NCBI RefSeq assembly: GCF_014653695.1 | Contig: NZ_BNAR01000006.1 | Location: 124,001 to 188,000, forward strand | Source of the DNA: Lentzea cavernae | Lineage (GTDB): Bacteria > Actinomycetota > Actinomycetes > Mycobacteriales > Pseudonocardiaceae | Length of the DNA: 64,000 bases | Direction of reading: 5' to 3' | Shown here: positions 34,986 to 44,436 of the stretch, piece by piece | How the letters are laid out: each line of letters starts with the position of its first letter | How positions within the stretch are numbered: position 1 is the stretch's first letter | Translations under genes and position numbers: made by a program | Notes under the pieces: generated by a model | What the model was told of the DNA's origin: nothing | Database searches by the model: none | The model's input: the letters and a program-made list of their open reading frames with translations, nothing else

Positions 34986-35660
34986 ATGACATCCCAGACG
35001 ATCCCCGCCGACGTCCGCGACGACGTGCTGACACTGTGGAACTACCACAACATGCGCCATGAGGTCCGCCCGGCCGACATCGCGATCGGACTGGGCAGTC
35101 ACGACATCGGCGTGGCCGTGCGCGCGGTTGAGCTCTACCACGCAGGCCTCGCTCCACGACTCCTGTTCACCGGTGCCAACGCGCCGACAACGATCAAGCG
35201 GTTCCCCCGCGGCGAAGCTGTGCACTACCGGGAGTACGCCCTAGACCACGGCGTACCGGACGAGAGCATCCTGGTCGAAACGCACGCGACTAACACAGCA
35301 GAGAACTTCAATCTGAGCAAGACGGTGCTGACCTCGAACGGAATCGAGGTCTCATCTGCCCTGCTTGTCTCACGCCCTTACCAGGAGCGGCGGTCGTACG
35401 CGACGTGCAAGAAACTCTGGCCCGAGCTGGACATCGTCTGCACCTCATGTCGGCCTCCAATCGATGAGTACGTCACGGGGATCGGCGATGCCGCTTTCGT
35501 GATCAGCATGCTGGTTGGCGATACACAGCGCATCGAGCTCTTCGCGGAGGCCGGCTACGCGATTCCGCAGGAAGTCCCGACCGAGGTTAGGGATGCCTTC
35601 AGCAAGCTCGTTAAAGCTGGATACACCCAACGCCTCATCCACATACCAAAACATTCCTAG
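34986..35660 (+). CDS. YdcF-like (DUF218) protein
   Basis: The protein has 224 residues from ATG 34986, 13 bp after the GntR stop, so probably co-transcribed. DUF218 features: DIAIGLGSHD near the start, AVELYHAGLAPRLLFTGANAP, then ETHATNTAENF and SALLVSRPYQERRSYATCKK. The fold is an alpha/beta nucleotide- or envelope-related domain (YdcF, SanA, ElyC) of uncertain activity. It lacks a membrane anchor. YdcF next to a GntR regulator is seen in several AICEs; its benefit to the element is unknown. Confidence 0.75.
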   Translation: MTSQTIPADVRDDVLTLWNYHNMRHEVRPADIAIGLGSHDIGVAVRAVELYHAGLAPRLLFTGANAPTTIKRFPRGEAVHYREYALDHGVPDESILVETHATNTAENFNLSKTVLTSNGIEVSSALLVSRPYQERRSYATCKKLWPELDIVCTSCRPPIDEYVTGIGDAAFVISMLVGDTQRIELFAEAGYAIPQEVPTEVRDAFSKLVKAGYTQRLIHIPKHS

Positions 35661-35866
35661 TCTATGACCACTCGGATATCTACCTGAACCTGGGCGCAAT
35701 AGTGAACCAAAAGTCAATACGGCGATCACCCGAAGCACCGCCAGACGACACTCCTCAACCAGTATCAAGATTCAGAATTAAGCAAATCTCCACCGAAATA
35801 TAGCCATGCTGGGAACACCCGCAGTCGCTACTGTAACGGTTGCGACCTCCTGGACGACACCCTGGC

Positions 35867-37213
35867 ATGTGGTCAGCTGCACGCACCCGCGCAACCGCGC
35901 CTTTCAGGGCGATTCGCACTTACGTCGCAGGATCAAGAAAGATACAGCTCTCACTGGCCGGAAGCGCCTTAGTCGCGCTGTACGCAATCATCATTTGGAA
36001 AGCCCCGGAATTCCTCGTAAATCAAGACCTTCTAAAAAGAGCCGCAGTCGAGCAGCAGCTAACCGCAGAACACAACTCGCGACTCGTCGCAATATCCATT
36101 GGCGGCGCACTGGTCGTTCTTGCTGGCCTCCTCTACACTGCGCGCAACTATCAACTTGCCTCCCGAGGTCAGGCCACGGAGCGATTCACTAAGGCGCTAG
36201 AAAGACTCGGCTCCGAGGAGCTATATGTGCGAATAGGCGGAGTGCTCGCCCTAGAACGCATTATGCGCGACTCACCCGAACACCACGCCGACGTAATCCA
36301 AGTGCTCGTCGCATTCATACGCGATCAAGCGCCTCGGCACTCAGTTCATATCCAGGCACATGAACAATGGATCCATCCACCCATTGGAATGGAGCCGGTT
36401 GAACCGCCCGCAGAGCCGACTCCGGACGTTCAGGCAGCGCTCACTGCCCTACTACAGCGCCCCCCAACAACTAAGCAAGAACCTCAGATTGACCTTTCAC
36501 ATCTGCATCTTCGCGGAGCGATGCTTAGCTCCGGCCGACTTGACGGAGCAAATCTAAGGGGGGCGAATCTCCGGAATTCCACCATGCGCAGTACGCGACT
36601 GACCTATGCCAATTTGAGCGAGGCGCAACTAGAAGACACAGATTTCAGTTCAGGGCATTTGGACTTCGCAAATATTTCCGGCGCGCAACTGCGCAACGCA
36701 GATCTCGCCCATTCCACACTAAGATCAGCAAACCTCGAAGGTACACATTTGGAGGGCGCAAAACTTTTCAACGCACGCCTGCAGTCGTCCAGACTCGTAG
36801 GCGCACATCTTCAACATGGCGACTTGGCTTCCGTAGATCTACAGGACGCGCAGCTATGGGGAGCACAATTGCAGCATGCGAACTTAGTCGATGCCCAGCT
36901 GCAACGCGCGCAGTTTTTCGGCGCACAGATGCAGCACGCCTCCATTAGGCGAGCGCATCTGCAGGGTACAAAGTTTGATCAGGTAAATTTGAGAGATTCC
37001 GACCTGCGCGATTCCAGCCTCTCTGGAGTCACGTTCGATCGCGCGGACTTGACGTATGCATGGATGACAACGAAACAAACAGAAGAGACAAATCTATCAC
37101 CCGAGCAAATTCACCAGGCGGTCTTCATTGACAAGATAGACATACCGCCAGCAACAACGCCAGTCAGACTGCCTGAAGGAAACGTTGACTGGAAAGAATA
37201 CGATCCAACGTAA
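35867..37213 (+). CDS. Membrane-anchored pentapeptide-repeat protein
   Basis: The protein has 448 residues from ATG 35867 (a TTG at 35840 would add nine). Two membrane helices (about 29-44 and 77-96) precede RFTKALERLGSEELYVRIGGVLALERI, a conserved lead-in of actinobacterial pentapeptide proteins. About 150 residues of A(D/N)LxX repeats follow (for example LDGANLRGANLRN, LQHANLVDAQLQRAQ), which should form a right-handed beta helix. The function is unknown; such helices can mimic DNA or act as scaffolds. The gene is visibly richer in A/T than the backbone, a sign of separate acquisition. Confidence 0.8.
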   Translation: MWSAARTRATAPFRAIRTYVAGSRKIQLSLAGSALVALYAIIIWKAPEFLVNQDLLKRAAVEQQLTAEHNSRLVAISIGGALVVLAGLLYTARNYQLASRGQATERFTKALERLGSEELYVRIGGVLALERIMRDSPEHHADVIQVLVAFIRDQAPRHSVHIQAHEQWIHPPIGMEPVEPPAEPTPDVQAALTALLQRPPTTKQEPQIDLSHLHLRGAMLSSGRLDGANLRGANLRNSTMRSTRLTYANLSEAQLEDTDFSSGHLDFANISGAQLRNADLAHSTLRSANLEGTHLEGAKLFNARLQSSRLVGAHLQHGDLASVDLQDAQLWGAQLQHANLVDAQLQRAQFFGAQMQHASIRRAHLQGTKFDQVNLRDSDLRDSSLSGVTFDRADLTYAWMTTKQTEETNLSPEQIHQAVFIDKIDIPPATTPVRLPEGNVDWKEYDPT

Positions 37214-37312
37214 TTCGGCTTGACTTAGTCCAATCGTCACAAAAGAGCCATCGCGGGTGGGATCAGGCCCAGATCCACCAAGAGGGCGGAGCAGAAGAAC
37301 CTTGGAGCTGCA

Positions 37313-38950
37313 GTGCCGAAGTATATGGTCAACCTAGATGCGCTGATTCCGCGCGAAGACTTTGAGTCCGTCAGTCCTGACGTGATAACGCAGACATCGG
37401 GACTCATGGCCAATCTTGGCGTTAAAGATCTAACGCCGGACGCCTTTATGTACAACGTTTTGCGGAAGCCTGACTTTCAGCGCGAAACGGCAAACTGGAC
37501 TCCAGAGAAAGTTGCCGCCCTCGTACAGAGTTTCCTCGAAGGCGACTTGATTCCTGCAATAATTCTGTGGCGCTCACCAAAGAGTGGGAATATCTTCGCT
37601 ATTGATGGCGCCCACAGACTAAGCGCGTTGGTCGCTTGGGTGCATGATGACTACGGAGACAAGTATCAATCCTTAAAATTTTTCGACGGCATAATACCAG
37701 ATGACCAGAAGAAGGCCGCAAAGGCAACGCGGGACCTAATCCAGAGCAAAGTTGGATCATTCGCCGACCTGAAGCTTGCCCTGCAGAACTCCGACACTGC
37801 CTCTAAAGAACAACTACGCCTGGCTCGTAATCTCAGTGCCTTTGCGCTCCAGCTTCAATGGGTTAATGGTGAGTCCGAGAAAGCCGAGACCTCCTTCTAT
37901 CGAATTAATCAAGAAGCCACCCCCATCGATCCGACAGAGCTAGACATAATAAAGGCGCGCCGGAAGCCTAACGCGATGGCAGCTCGCGCATTTATCCGAG
38001 CGGGAACAGGACACAAGTACTGGTCTTCGTTCAATGAAAGCGTGCAGAACACGATTCAAGAGCTAGCCGAAGACGTATACAATCTCCTGTTCAAACCCAC
38101 CCTAGACCTATCTATCAGGTCTTCCGATTTACCTGTAGCAGGAAAAGGATACTCGGCAGATAGCCTCAAGATGGTTTTCGAGTTAGTGAATTTCGTGAAC
38201 GGCCTTCAACCCGAGAGCTGGCGTCACGAAGACAAGAAGCCACGCCGCCCTAAAGCAGCAGCACAACCTACGGGCGAGGTTCTGTCTGACGACCCAAATG
38301 GAACAACAACCACAAACTTCATGAGGGCGGTCAAACGAGCCGCAGAGAGAATCGCAGGAAACTCACCAGGGTCATTGGGCCTGCACCCTGCGGTCTATTT
38401 CTACAGTGCCACAGGACGATTTCAACCGGCCGCCTTTCTAGCGGCAGTAGCCTTCACCCAAGAACTAAACGAAAAGCGCCACTTGCCAAAATTCACCGAG
38501 CATCGCAAAGACTTCGAAGACTTCCTCGTAAAGTACAAGCATTTCGTGAACCAAATTGTCCAGGCCTACGGAAGCCTCCAAAGATCGGTTCCATCGATAC
38601 TTCAGTTTTACCGGATCGCCCTAGCGTCCACAACAAACGGACTCAGTGAACAAGAAGTGATCCAAACCTTGCAGGCTAGTTCCACTCCGCGTCTGCCCGT
38701 TAAGATCATCACCGAGGAGGACAGAAAGCACGGCAGAAATTTTTCTGGAGAAACAAAGAACTCCGTTGCCCTCAAGACCGCGCTAGATAGCGCTCCGACA
38801 TGTCCTATCTGCAAAGCTCGACTTCATCTCCGGGCAATGACCGTAGATCATATCGTGCGCCGCGAAGACGGAGGCGGAGGAAATCCCTCGAACGCTCAGA
38901 TTACCCATCCGTATTGCAACTCAGGATATAAAGAAAGCCAACGTGGCTAG
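37313..38950 (+). CDS. DUF262-like protein with C-terminal HNH nuclease domain
   Basis: The protein has 545 residues from GTG 37313, with GGAG upstream. The N-terminal domain has DFQRET (55-60) and AIDGAHRLSALVAW (96-109), the ParB/DUF262-type DGxHR motif seen in GmrS, DndB and related modification-dependent systems. The C-terminus has an HNH motif: Cys497 and Cys500, VDH (511-513), Asn527, and His532/Cys535. One chain thus couples a nucleotide-hydrolysing sensor-like domain to a DNA nuclease, as in GmrSD/BrxU-like enzymes. Lower GC content suggests recent arrival as defence cargo. Confidence 0.75.
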   Translation: MPKYMVNLDALIPREDFESVSPDVITQTSGLMANLGVKDLTPDAFMYNVLRKPDFQRETANWTPEKVAALVQSFLEGDLIPAIILWRSPKSGNIFAIDGAHRLSALVAWVHDDYGDKYQSLKFFDGIIPDDQKKAAKATRDLIQSKVGSFADLKLALQNSDTASKEQLRLARNLSAFALQLQWVNGESEKAETSFYRINQEATPIDPTELDIIKARRKPNAMAARAFIRAGTGHKYWSSFNESVQNTIQELAEDVYNLLFKPTLDLSIRSSDLPVAGKGYSADSLKMVFELVNFVNGLQPESWRHEDKKPRRPKAAAQPTGEVLSDDPNGTTTTNFMRAVKRAAERIAGNSPGSLGLHPAVYFYSATGRFQPAAFLAAVAFTQELNEKRHLPKFTEHRKDFEDFLVKYKHFVNQIVQAYGSLQRSVPSILQFYRIALASTTNGLSEQEVIQTLQASSTPRLPVKIITEEDRKHGRNFSGETKNSVALKTALDSAPTCPICKARLHLRAMTVDHIVRREDGGGGNPSNAQITHPYCNSGYKESQRG

Positions 38951-39486
38951 CATGCCAGTACTAACTGAACGTTGGGAACTTCGATGAATTTCCATTTTGG
39001 ATAGTCCAACTTAGCGCATTGTATTACCCAAGGTGCGCTTCGCACTCCTCTTCGTGATCACGTCGACTAAGCCTCGGGAGCCACGCGAGGCTGGCCCAGC
39101 ACCGCCTAAAACCCGAGAGCCTTCATTCCTGCGAGGATCCGAAGGCTCTCGGGCTTCGCACCCCGACGAGTCACGACCTGTCGCGCAGCAGCCGAGACGG
39201 AACGAGGAAAGGTGGAGGTGGAACGCCTCACGCGGCCGGTGCCGTTCACCCCGAAGCAGGTGCTCAGAGCTTCTTCTTCTCATCACTGTGCCGTGTCGGG
39301 GCATCTATGAGCCAGCCGTGCTTGAGCCTGCTTGGTAAGTCAGGGACCCGACTGCGCCACCCTGGCCCCGCAGGCGGACTCGTGTTCAACCGCCCCGGCA
39401 GCACCTGCGCTTCCCAGCAGCACCCGTATGAGGCATTGCTCTTGGGCACCTGCGGGCAGACGATCATCTAAAGAGTAGGAGGAAGG
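38951..39486. other. Non-coding junction with hairpin and att-like fragment
   Basis: About 535 bp without a supported gene. A perfect 13-bp stem (39112-39124 with 39141-39153, CCCGAGAGCCTTC) lies here and may terminate transcription. The att-like sequence at 39234-39262 is described separately. The stretch looks like a joint between two acquired segments. Confidence 0.5.
39234..39262 (+). repeat. Degenerate att-like fragment
   Basis: GGCCGGTGCCGTTCAC is identical to 44604-44619, that is the right att core plus 8 bp of its left flank. It continues CCGAAG then AGGT with one substitution and one insertion, then diverges. It looks like a decayed copy of the tRNA-Val core. Confidence 0.45.
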
Positions 39487-40236
39487 ATGATCCCTGAGTT
39501 CGAAGTGGAAATAGACCCGAGGGTTCCCGATCAAGCTGCGTATTGGGTACCCACTCAGGACGATGTCTCTGATGAAGGGTTTGGTTTCTTCAGAAATACC
39601 TGGCTCATATCAGATGTCTGGAATGAGGAAGCCCTAGCCGCCCTTCAGACCGAACGGGAGCTACTAGAGGCAGTATCCGGCCTTTCGGCCAATATCGAGG
39701 AGTACGAAGAGATCGCCGCAGCGGTGGAATCATGCTCAATCAGTGAGCTACCTCGCCATATGCTCTCACGGCCTACCATCTCGACCCTGCAAGAGCTGGT
39801 ACCAGAAATGTCAGACGAGGAGCCCACGCCACTTGAGGGACTTGAACTCGGCGTTTACAGCGCAGTTCTGGCACTCAATGCCGCTGGCTTTCTCACGGCC
39901 GCAAGCTGCCGGGGCCACATCTCAGAACACGCGTGGGCAACGTATCCGGTGGTGTTCTTTGCAACAGACAAGGCGCGCGCTCAGGTTCTACAGCCAATTG
40001 CTTCAAAGGCAGGATGCGGGTTTGCAATAGACCCACATCGACCAGCTCTCCTGACAGTATATGCGCGATCCTCAAGAAGCATGATGCTAATGGCTGAAAT
40101 GGTGATGGAGAACCGCGCGCAGTTCCCGGAAGAGCCCTTATTCCGATACTGTGACGATGAGGCGCCGCCAGCGTCCGGGGACCCCAGTCAACTCCCTCTG
40201 CCGGGGTTCAAGGATGTGGGCCCTGAGCGCCGATAA
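39487..40236 (+). CDS. Unknown cargo protein (249 residues)
   Basis: The ATG start has an excellent TAGGAGGAAGG ribosome site. The protein is acidic: an N-terminal half with ERELLEAVSGLSANIEEYEE (helical), and a central ALNAAGFLTAASCRGH with a following GHISEHAWATYPVVFFATD. No membrane segment or named motif is seen. It stands between two pentapeptide genes in the element's cargo. I recognise no family. Confidence 0.7.
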   Translation: MIPEFEVEIDPRVPDQAAYWVPTQDDVSDEGFGFFRNTWLISDVWNEEALAALQTERELLEAVSGLSANIEEYEEIAAAVESCSISELPRHMLSRPTISTLQELVPEMSDEEPTPLEGLELGVYSAVLALNAAGFLTAASCRGHISEHAWATYPVVFFATDKARAQVLQPIASKAGCGFAIDPHRPALLTVYARSSRSMMLMAEMVMENRAQFPEEPLFRYCDDEAPPASGDPSQLPLPGFKDVGPERR

Positions 40237-40411
40237 CGGTGTGCTTGCCAGCGCCAAATCCTCCCATCATCGGAGACAGTGGGGTGCGCACTGCGGCTAG
40301 TCGCCCTTCCAACCTCAAGGGCGCTTCTCGCATCGCTACGCGGCGGAGCTCAAGCGCTGCGGTGTTACGTGATGGCGTAACTCGCAGCGCAGCGCCGGCG
40401 ATTGGAGGTTC

Positions 40412-41659
40412 GTGAGCGATAAGCAGAATTTCCCGGCCTATCGGGTGTTGTCGACGCGCACGATCGTGTGGGCCGCGGTGGGTTTGATGGTCGTCGGAGT
40501 TGGCTTGGCGGCGTGGCTCCTGCTGGCGTACGGCGGTGGCACGGACGCTGACAAAGCGCGCCTGGAAGCGATCAAGACTGCGGGCACGATCGTTGTCGGC
40601 ACCGGAGGAGCTGCCGCACTGTGGCTGGCAGCCCGCCGGCAACAGACATCAGAGATCGCGCTCCGCCAGAAGGACAAAGACCAAGCTCACCAAGAGCGGG
40701 TCGCGGCACACACGGAGGCGGTGGCCGCAGCGACGCAAGCGCACCAAGAACGGGTGGCGCTCCAGAGCGAACACGACGCTGCCGAACGGCGTGTCACTGA
40801 ACTCTACACAAGGGCAGTAGAGCAACTTGGGTCGGAAAAGGCTCCAATACGGCTCGGCGGGATGTATGCACTGGAACGCCTGGCGCAGAACGTGCCGGGG
40901 CAGCGGCAAACTATCGTCAATGTGTTGTGTGCCTACCTGCGCATGCCATACCTGCCTCCGGCTCTGCGCAGCTCGACAGGTAAGGACGCGGCTGTACCCG
41001 CACCACCTCCGAGCGCAAGTCGGAACGTCGAGACAGAGCCGTCAGGTAAGACGAATCAAGCCGAGGACGAACGGTGTCACCAAGAACGACAAGTCCGCCT
41101 GACTGCGCAGCGCATTCTCTCAGACCACCTACGTCCCGTAGGCGAGGATGGCTTCCCGAATGAGAATTTCTGGTCAAATATAGATCTTGAGCTAATTGGC
41201 GCGACCTTGCTTGACTTCGATCTTACGCGATGTCGCATCGGGATTGGCCGGTTCCATGGAGCGTGGTTCAGCGGCTACGCCGGGTTCAAGGATGCAAGGT
41301 TTGACGGCCATGCGGGGTTCGGTTCAGTTCGGTTTAGTCGGGAGGCGGAATTTAGCCGGACTAGTTTTGAGCGATACGCCATGTTTGGAGATGCCGAGTT
41401 CGATGGGCCAACCCGATTCAGCGGCGCACACTTCAGCCTCGGTTGCGCATTTTCGGGAGGACAATTCGCCTCAGAAGTCACCTTCAGCGATTGCAGGATC
41501 GCTGGAGAAGCAAAGTTCCGTGAGGCTCGCGCACGCGTGGATCTTGACACTCAACGAGAATGGCCAACCGGATACATCGAGCTGGAGTCGCCCGATGCGC
41601 GAGACTCCGGCACTGAAGGACGTTGGGCCTACGTGATCCGTCAAGCTAGCGAGGAATAA
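40412..41659 (+). CDS. Second membrane-anchored pentapeptide-type protein
   Basis: The protein has 415 residues from GTG 40412, with GGAGG upstream. Two membrane helices (about 18-40 and 56-70) are followed by a charged coiled coil (about 75-130), then ELYTRAVEQLGSEKAPIRLGGMYALERL, the same lead-in as the gene at 35867. The C-terminal repeats (about 255-365) are of the FxxARF/AxFxG type (GYAGFKDARFDGHAGF), a Phe-stacked pentapeptide helix. The two cargo genes are thus distant paralogs. Function unknown, probably at the membrane. Confidence 0.75.
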   Translation: MSDKQNFPAYRVLSTRTIVWAAVGLMVVGVGLAAWLLLAYGGGTDADKARLEAIKTAGTIVVGTGGAAALWLAARRQQTSEIALRQKDKDQAHQERVAAHTEAVAAATQAHQERVALQSEHDAAERRVTELYTRAVEQLGSEKAPIRLGGMYALERLAQNVPGQRQTIVNVLCAYLRMPYLPPALRSSTGKDAAVPAPPPSASRNVETEPSGKTNQAEDERCHQERQVRLTAQRILSDHLRPVGEDGFPNENFWSNIDLELIGATLLDFDLTRCRIGIGRFHGAWFSGYAGFKDARFDGHAGFGSVRFSREAEFSRTSFERYAMFGDAEFDGPTRFSGAHFSLGCAFSGGQFASEVTFSDCRIAGEAKFREARARVDLDTQREWPTGYIELESPDARDSGTEGRWAYVIRQASEE

Positions 41660-42105
41660 GGGCGCCGGAGCCGGGTGAGGTCTTGCCGGTTGCCTAGCCT
41701 CCGACGGAAGCAGCAACACGGCTTGTACGTGCGGACCGCAAGTCACAGAGCCACGTGTACTACCTTGGTAGACAAGAATTTTGGGCGGTGCGACTAGACG
41801 TGAAACAAGAACCACTGAGGTGAACACCGGTGAGCGGTGAACCTGCTCTTGTCGGGCAGTGCGATGGTCGGTGGAAGCGCTGCGCAGCAGCTGTACAGCA
41901 GCGAAGTACAGCAACCAGGCTGATCCAGGGCAACCACGAGCGACTAGCAGTGTGCGTCTGACCTCGACAAAGACTGCGGTTGACCAACATGCCGAGAGTT
42001 CACACCGAAGTGACCTCGTGACGATCTTCGTGGGTGCGGCGATATGGGTTGTGCTCGACAGGCATATCCGCACGACAGGTTGACCGCGTCACCGAGGGAG
42101 CTGGC
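41660..42105. other. Non-coding region with a possible old right end of the element
   Basis: About 445 bp without a supported gene. At 41885-41914 is GCAGCGAAGTACAGCA, nearly the same as GCAGCAAAGTACAGCA at 20895-20910 beside the left att. At 41998-42010 is GTTCACACCGAAG, identical to 13 bp of the tRNA-Val core. Arm repeat then core, in this order, is what the right end of the element should look like. Confidence 0.45.
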
Positions 42106-42594
42106 ATGAGCGATGATCGAGCTACCCGCATCCTGTATGGCCTGTCCACTGGCGTCGATCAACCATCCAATGATGTCGTGTGGAGGATTGAGGCTCTTCT
42201 CGGACACGAGGATGAAATCTTCGTCGATGTACGTCACGTGAGGGGCGACGACACGGTCGGTGGAATTGGCGTCGTGATCACAGCGACGCGCGTGATCCGC
42301 GCTCAGTGGTCAACCCCAAGGCAAAGAGTTGCACGCCAATCGACGGTGACTGTTGAGACGTGGTCACGTCGAGCGCTTGTAATGGCCAGCATCGATTCCA
42401 GCGAAGTATTGGGAGTCAACACCGACGCTGATTGGGCGCGTGACTGGGGAGCCGAGTGGCCGGCTGATTCAGTCCTCACCCTGCGCTATGAGGGGCAGCT
42501 TGAAGCGCTGACGCTGCCTCTGCTGGGTGGAACATCTCACCGGAAGAATTTTCGAGAGCTCGTGCCTTACCTATTGGCAGACCTCAATAGGTAG
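42106..42594 (+). CDS. Unknown cargo protein (162 residues)
   Basis: The ATG at 42106 has GAGGGAG upstream and is preferred over a start 24 codons earlier. The protein looks beta-rich: IEALLGHEDEIFVDVRHV, GGIGVVITATRVIRAQW, a Trp-rich DADWARDWGAEWPADS and LTLRYEGQLEALTLPLL. The pattern recalls a PH-like domain, but that is a guess. No partner is apparent. Confidence 0.6.
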   Translation: MSDDRATRILYGLSTGVDQPSNDVVWRIEALLGHEDEIFVDVRHVRGDDTVGGIGVVITATRVIRAQWSTPRQRVARQSTVTVETWSRRALVMASIDSSEVLGVNTDADWARDWGAEWPADSVLTLRYEGQLEALTLPLLGGTSHRKNFRELVPYLLADLNR

Positions 42595-42961
42595 GGTAAT
42601 AGACCATCGCCTGAGGTACGCCGCCGATCTTTTCACTGGCAAGAGTGTTGCACGGCAGTTGCCGAGCGAGCAAGATCGAGGTCCCACTATAATCCTCGCA
42701 TACGATGGCGAAAGTCCACAAAGAGCCGGATGTAACGAGGGAGCGCCTGCTGCATATAGACAGCAAGTGGATCAGTTTCGCGCGTTGATCAACGATGTTC
42801 TGCGCTTTGAAATGCGACGGGCTAACGAGGGTCCAACGATCGTGACCGACTAGACCCAATGCTGGCGTGCAGATTCGTATCAAAGTCACGGCGAGGCGTG
42901 ATTACAGGGAATCTGCTGCTCACACACACCCTCAAGCTCTCTATAAGCAAGCAGGAGACAG
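42595..42961. other. Intergenic stretch, possibly decayed coding sequence
   Basis: About 370 bp between two unknown genes. A short rightward open stretch near 42690-42853 with protein-like composition (QFRALINDVLRFEMRR) has no start or ribosome site of its own. It may be the remnant of a gene. Confidence 0.35.
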
Positions 42962-43987
42962 ATGACCGGGAACCAGGAGTCAAGTTCAGGAGCTCCATCT
43001 ACAGATAGTAGAACTATCACTTTAGCGACGCTTGCCATTCTTACCCCAGTGGCCGCGATACTTTGGTCTAGCTCCACGTGGTGGCGCCCACTAGGAATTG
43101 CCATTGTACTACTAGTGCTACTACCTTGCCTCATCCATCTCCTCTTCGCCTTACTGCCCTCAACATTTTCACGCCAACTGGCATCTATTGCGGCTATCCT
43201 AGTCTTTGTTCCAGCCTCAATTTTTGGCCTTTGGAGTCACTTTAATCAACCAGGTCCGCCGACGGAAGTTTGCACAGCTAGCCTCAGGAAAATTGGGCAA
43301 TCGATCGTGGGCTCTCCGCAAGATTTCTCAAAACGGGCAAACGCCGGAGGCAAGCTACAATTGGAGAAGTTGATAGTTGAGGAAACGAGTTCCGCCGAAG
43401 GCTCGGGTTGCGTAAGATTCGACGTCACAGTCAAGAACAACGAGCAGGGATGGAGTTCAATCAGGGGAATTCATCTCTCGATTCTCAACACCTGGCACCT
43501 CAAGGCCACCTGCGGCGGAAAGGGCGCCACCGGCAGACCAATAGAAGTAAGCCGAAACTATAACGTCGCGATCGATCTGGAGAAGGTACCGAATGACTTC
43601 CTTTTCGACCAGATTAACCAAGGCGTTGAACCGGGACAATTTGATCGGTTCACCGTCACAGCTAACATAAGAAACTTGAGGGGCGGCGTTGGCATCCTAA
43701 GCGTTGTTGAAGCAAAGATTGGCATTTATCACGGCGACGAAATCGCCCCGGTCGAGGCTGGGCCGTTTCTTTTTTTGACCAACCCTAACCACGAACCTAG
43801 CGAAACTTTTGGCGAGCCTTCAAGTCCACCTCCATATGATCTCGGTAACTCAAATGTACTAGCCGACGCAAAACGAAACCGTGAAATCGGCCTGTCGCTA
43901 GCGGCAATGAAGGACACGCCAAAGACATTGAGATCGGAAGAATTAGTGAGATTCCTCAGTGCGACCCCGCGAAAGAAATGCAATTAG
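42962..43987 (+). CDS. Unknown membrane protein (341 residues)
   Basis: The ATG start follows GCAGGAGACAG. Three hydrophobic segments (about 18-35, 42-66 and 72-92) are followed by an extracytoplasmic-looking domain with beta character (GCVRFDVTVKNNEQGWSSIRG, RFTVTANIRNLRGG). Cys103, Cys149 and Cys183 might form a disulfide. The gene is clearly A/T-richer than the element backbone. I recognise no family; it is cargo near the right end. Confidence 0.65.
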   Translation: MTGNQESSSGAPSTDSRTITLATLAILTPVAAILWSSSTWWRPLGIAIVLLVLLPCLIHLLFALLPSTFSRQLASIAAILVFVPASIFGLWSHFNQPGPPTEVCTASLRKIGQSIVGSPQDFSKRANAGGKLQLEKLIVEETSSAEGSGCVRFDVTVKNNEQGWSSIRGIHLSILNTWHLKATCGGKGATGRPIEVSRNYNVAIDLEKVPNDFLFDQINQGVEPGQFDRFTVTANIRNLRGGVGILSVVEAKIGIYHGDEIAPVEAGPFLFLTNPNHEPSETFGEPSSPPPYDLGNSNVLADAKRNREIGLSLAAMKDTPKTLRSEELVRFLSATPRKKCN

Positions 43988-44130
43988 TCGACCTAAGGAA
44001 TATTTGATCCGGCCGGTATGCATCTTGAATCCCCTCCGCTCGTGTGCGAGTTAAAGTCCGCACTCACCTGATCGCCTAAGGATCTGAAGAATTAGTAAGC
44101 GGTGGCCGGTGTCTTTGAAGGACGGATGAT

Positions 44131-44436
44131 ATGTCCGAGGAGGCGTCCATCATGATGCTGCTGGCGGAAGGCACGGCGGTGACACCGGTCTGGCAAGAAG
44201 TCCGAGGTAGCAGGGAACTGAGCTATGAACCCTCACAGGTGGTGGCATCAAGCCCCAGGTGGTGGCATCAAGCCCCAGGTGGCGAACACGTCGTGATCGA
44301 CAGACCAGCGCGGATGGAAGACACCCTGCACGCACCGGCTGCCGAGGTAATCCATCACTGGACGCAGGCAGCCGGAACTGTCGCGTACGTGATCCTCCAG
44401 GGCTATGACGCCAACGAGCCGATACAGCTCGGCTAG
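44131..44436 (+). CDS. Small unknown protein (101 residues) carrying a 20-bp tandem repeat
   Basis: An ATG start has GAAGGACGG upstream. The last half (GGEHVVIDRPARMED and WTQAAGTVAYVILQGYD) looks protein-like. In the middle, a 20-bp unit is duplicated; as 20 is not a multiple of three, the two copies are read in different frames. This may have altered or disrupted the original protein. It is the last gene before the right att site. The family is unknown. Confidence 0.5.
   Translation: MSEEASIMMLLAEGTAVTPVWQEVRGSRELSYEPSQVVASSPRWWHQAPGGEHVVIDRPARMEDTLHAPAAEVIHHWTQAAGTVAYVILQGYDANEPIQLG
44236..44282. repeat. 20-bp tandem repeat, 2.3 copies
   Basis: CAGGTGGTGGCATCAAGCCC occurs at 44236-44255 and again at 44256-44275, then a partial CAGGTGG. 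It lies inside the small 101-residue gene and shifts its frame. Confidence 0.85.
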
